Shown in pieces: positions 34,937-34,953 of a stretch of DNA of 34,953 bases; the first letter of the stretch is position 1; every line of letters starts with the position of its first letter. Source of the stretch: Plakobranchus ocellatus (Eukaryota; Mollusca; Gastropoda; Plakobranchidae); NCBI GenBank assembly GCA_019648995.1, contig BLXT01000977.1, positions 767,555-802,507 on the forward strand. Direction: 5' to 3'. Position numbers and translations under genes: made by a program. The notes under the pieces are model-generated. The model ran no database searches, was not told the DNA's origin, and was given only the letters and a program-made list of their open reading frames with translations.

Positions 34937-34953
34937 AAAAAAAAAAAAAAAAA
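34937..34953 (+). repeat. A homopolymer at window end
   Basis: At least 17 A, running to the last base. Whether this is a retroelement tail, a homopolymer or a contig end cannot be told from the window. Confidence 0.85.

Noticed and set aside
1..34953. CRISPR arrays, operons, prokaryotic defence systems, tRNA or rRNA genes
   Set aside because: No spaced repeat array, no clustered prokaryote-like genes and no cloverleaf or rRNA core was seen; the window is an intron-rich animal gene.

Overview
The window is animal nuclear DNA. It is AT-rich, carries GT-AG introns full of T-runs and microsatellites, and contains eroded transposons of several classes. One recognisable host gene fills most of it: mitochondrial pyruvate carboxylase (PC) on the + strand, with 21 coding exons between 2007 and 29260. 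Every junction obeys GT-AG and all reading phases join. The exons sum to 3597 nt, or 1198 residues plus a stop, against 1178 for the human protein. The relic families and the enrichment of the 8-mer TAGATCTA would fit a mollusc, perhaps a gastropod, but that placement is inference.

Layout. 1-2006 is upstream and 5' UTR sequence with (TTG)n and (AAT)n microsatellites and a pyrimidine-rich stretch. Exon 1 holds the mitochondrial presequence. Exons 1-8 encode the biotin carboxylase domain, exons 9-10 its C-terminal end and the linker, exons 10-16 the carboxyltransferase domain, exons 16-20 the conserved carboxylase/tetramerisation region, and exon 21 the biotin carrier domain with the biotinylated lysine (K1164). 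The only assembly gap (13396-14055) lies inside intron 9, so no coding sequence appears to be missing. From 29261 to the end there is 3' UTR and about 5 kb of sequence with no recognisable host gene.

Mobile DNA. The introns and the downstream flank hold many relics. Three are piggyBac-like elements with remains of an acidic transposase N-terminus (introns 6, 11, 16), and one is a short TTAA-flanked MITE (intron 16). Intron 15 has a TA-flanked MITE and intron 14 a probable solo LTR. LINE reverse-transcriptase relics lie in intron 11 and at the right edge. A pogo/Tigger-type element is likely at 33374-34185.

Role. The encoded enzyme would carboxylate pyruvate to oxaloacetate in the mitochondrion, with ATP, bicarbonate and biotin. 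I found no convincing novel system. The most unusual local structure is a 42-bp tandem duplication that copies the exon 12 splice acceptor, one copy of which has lost its AG.
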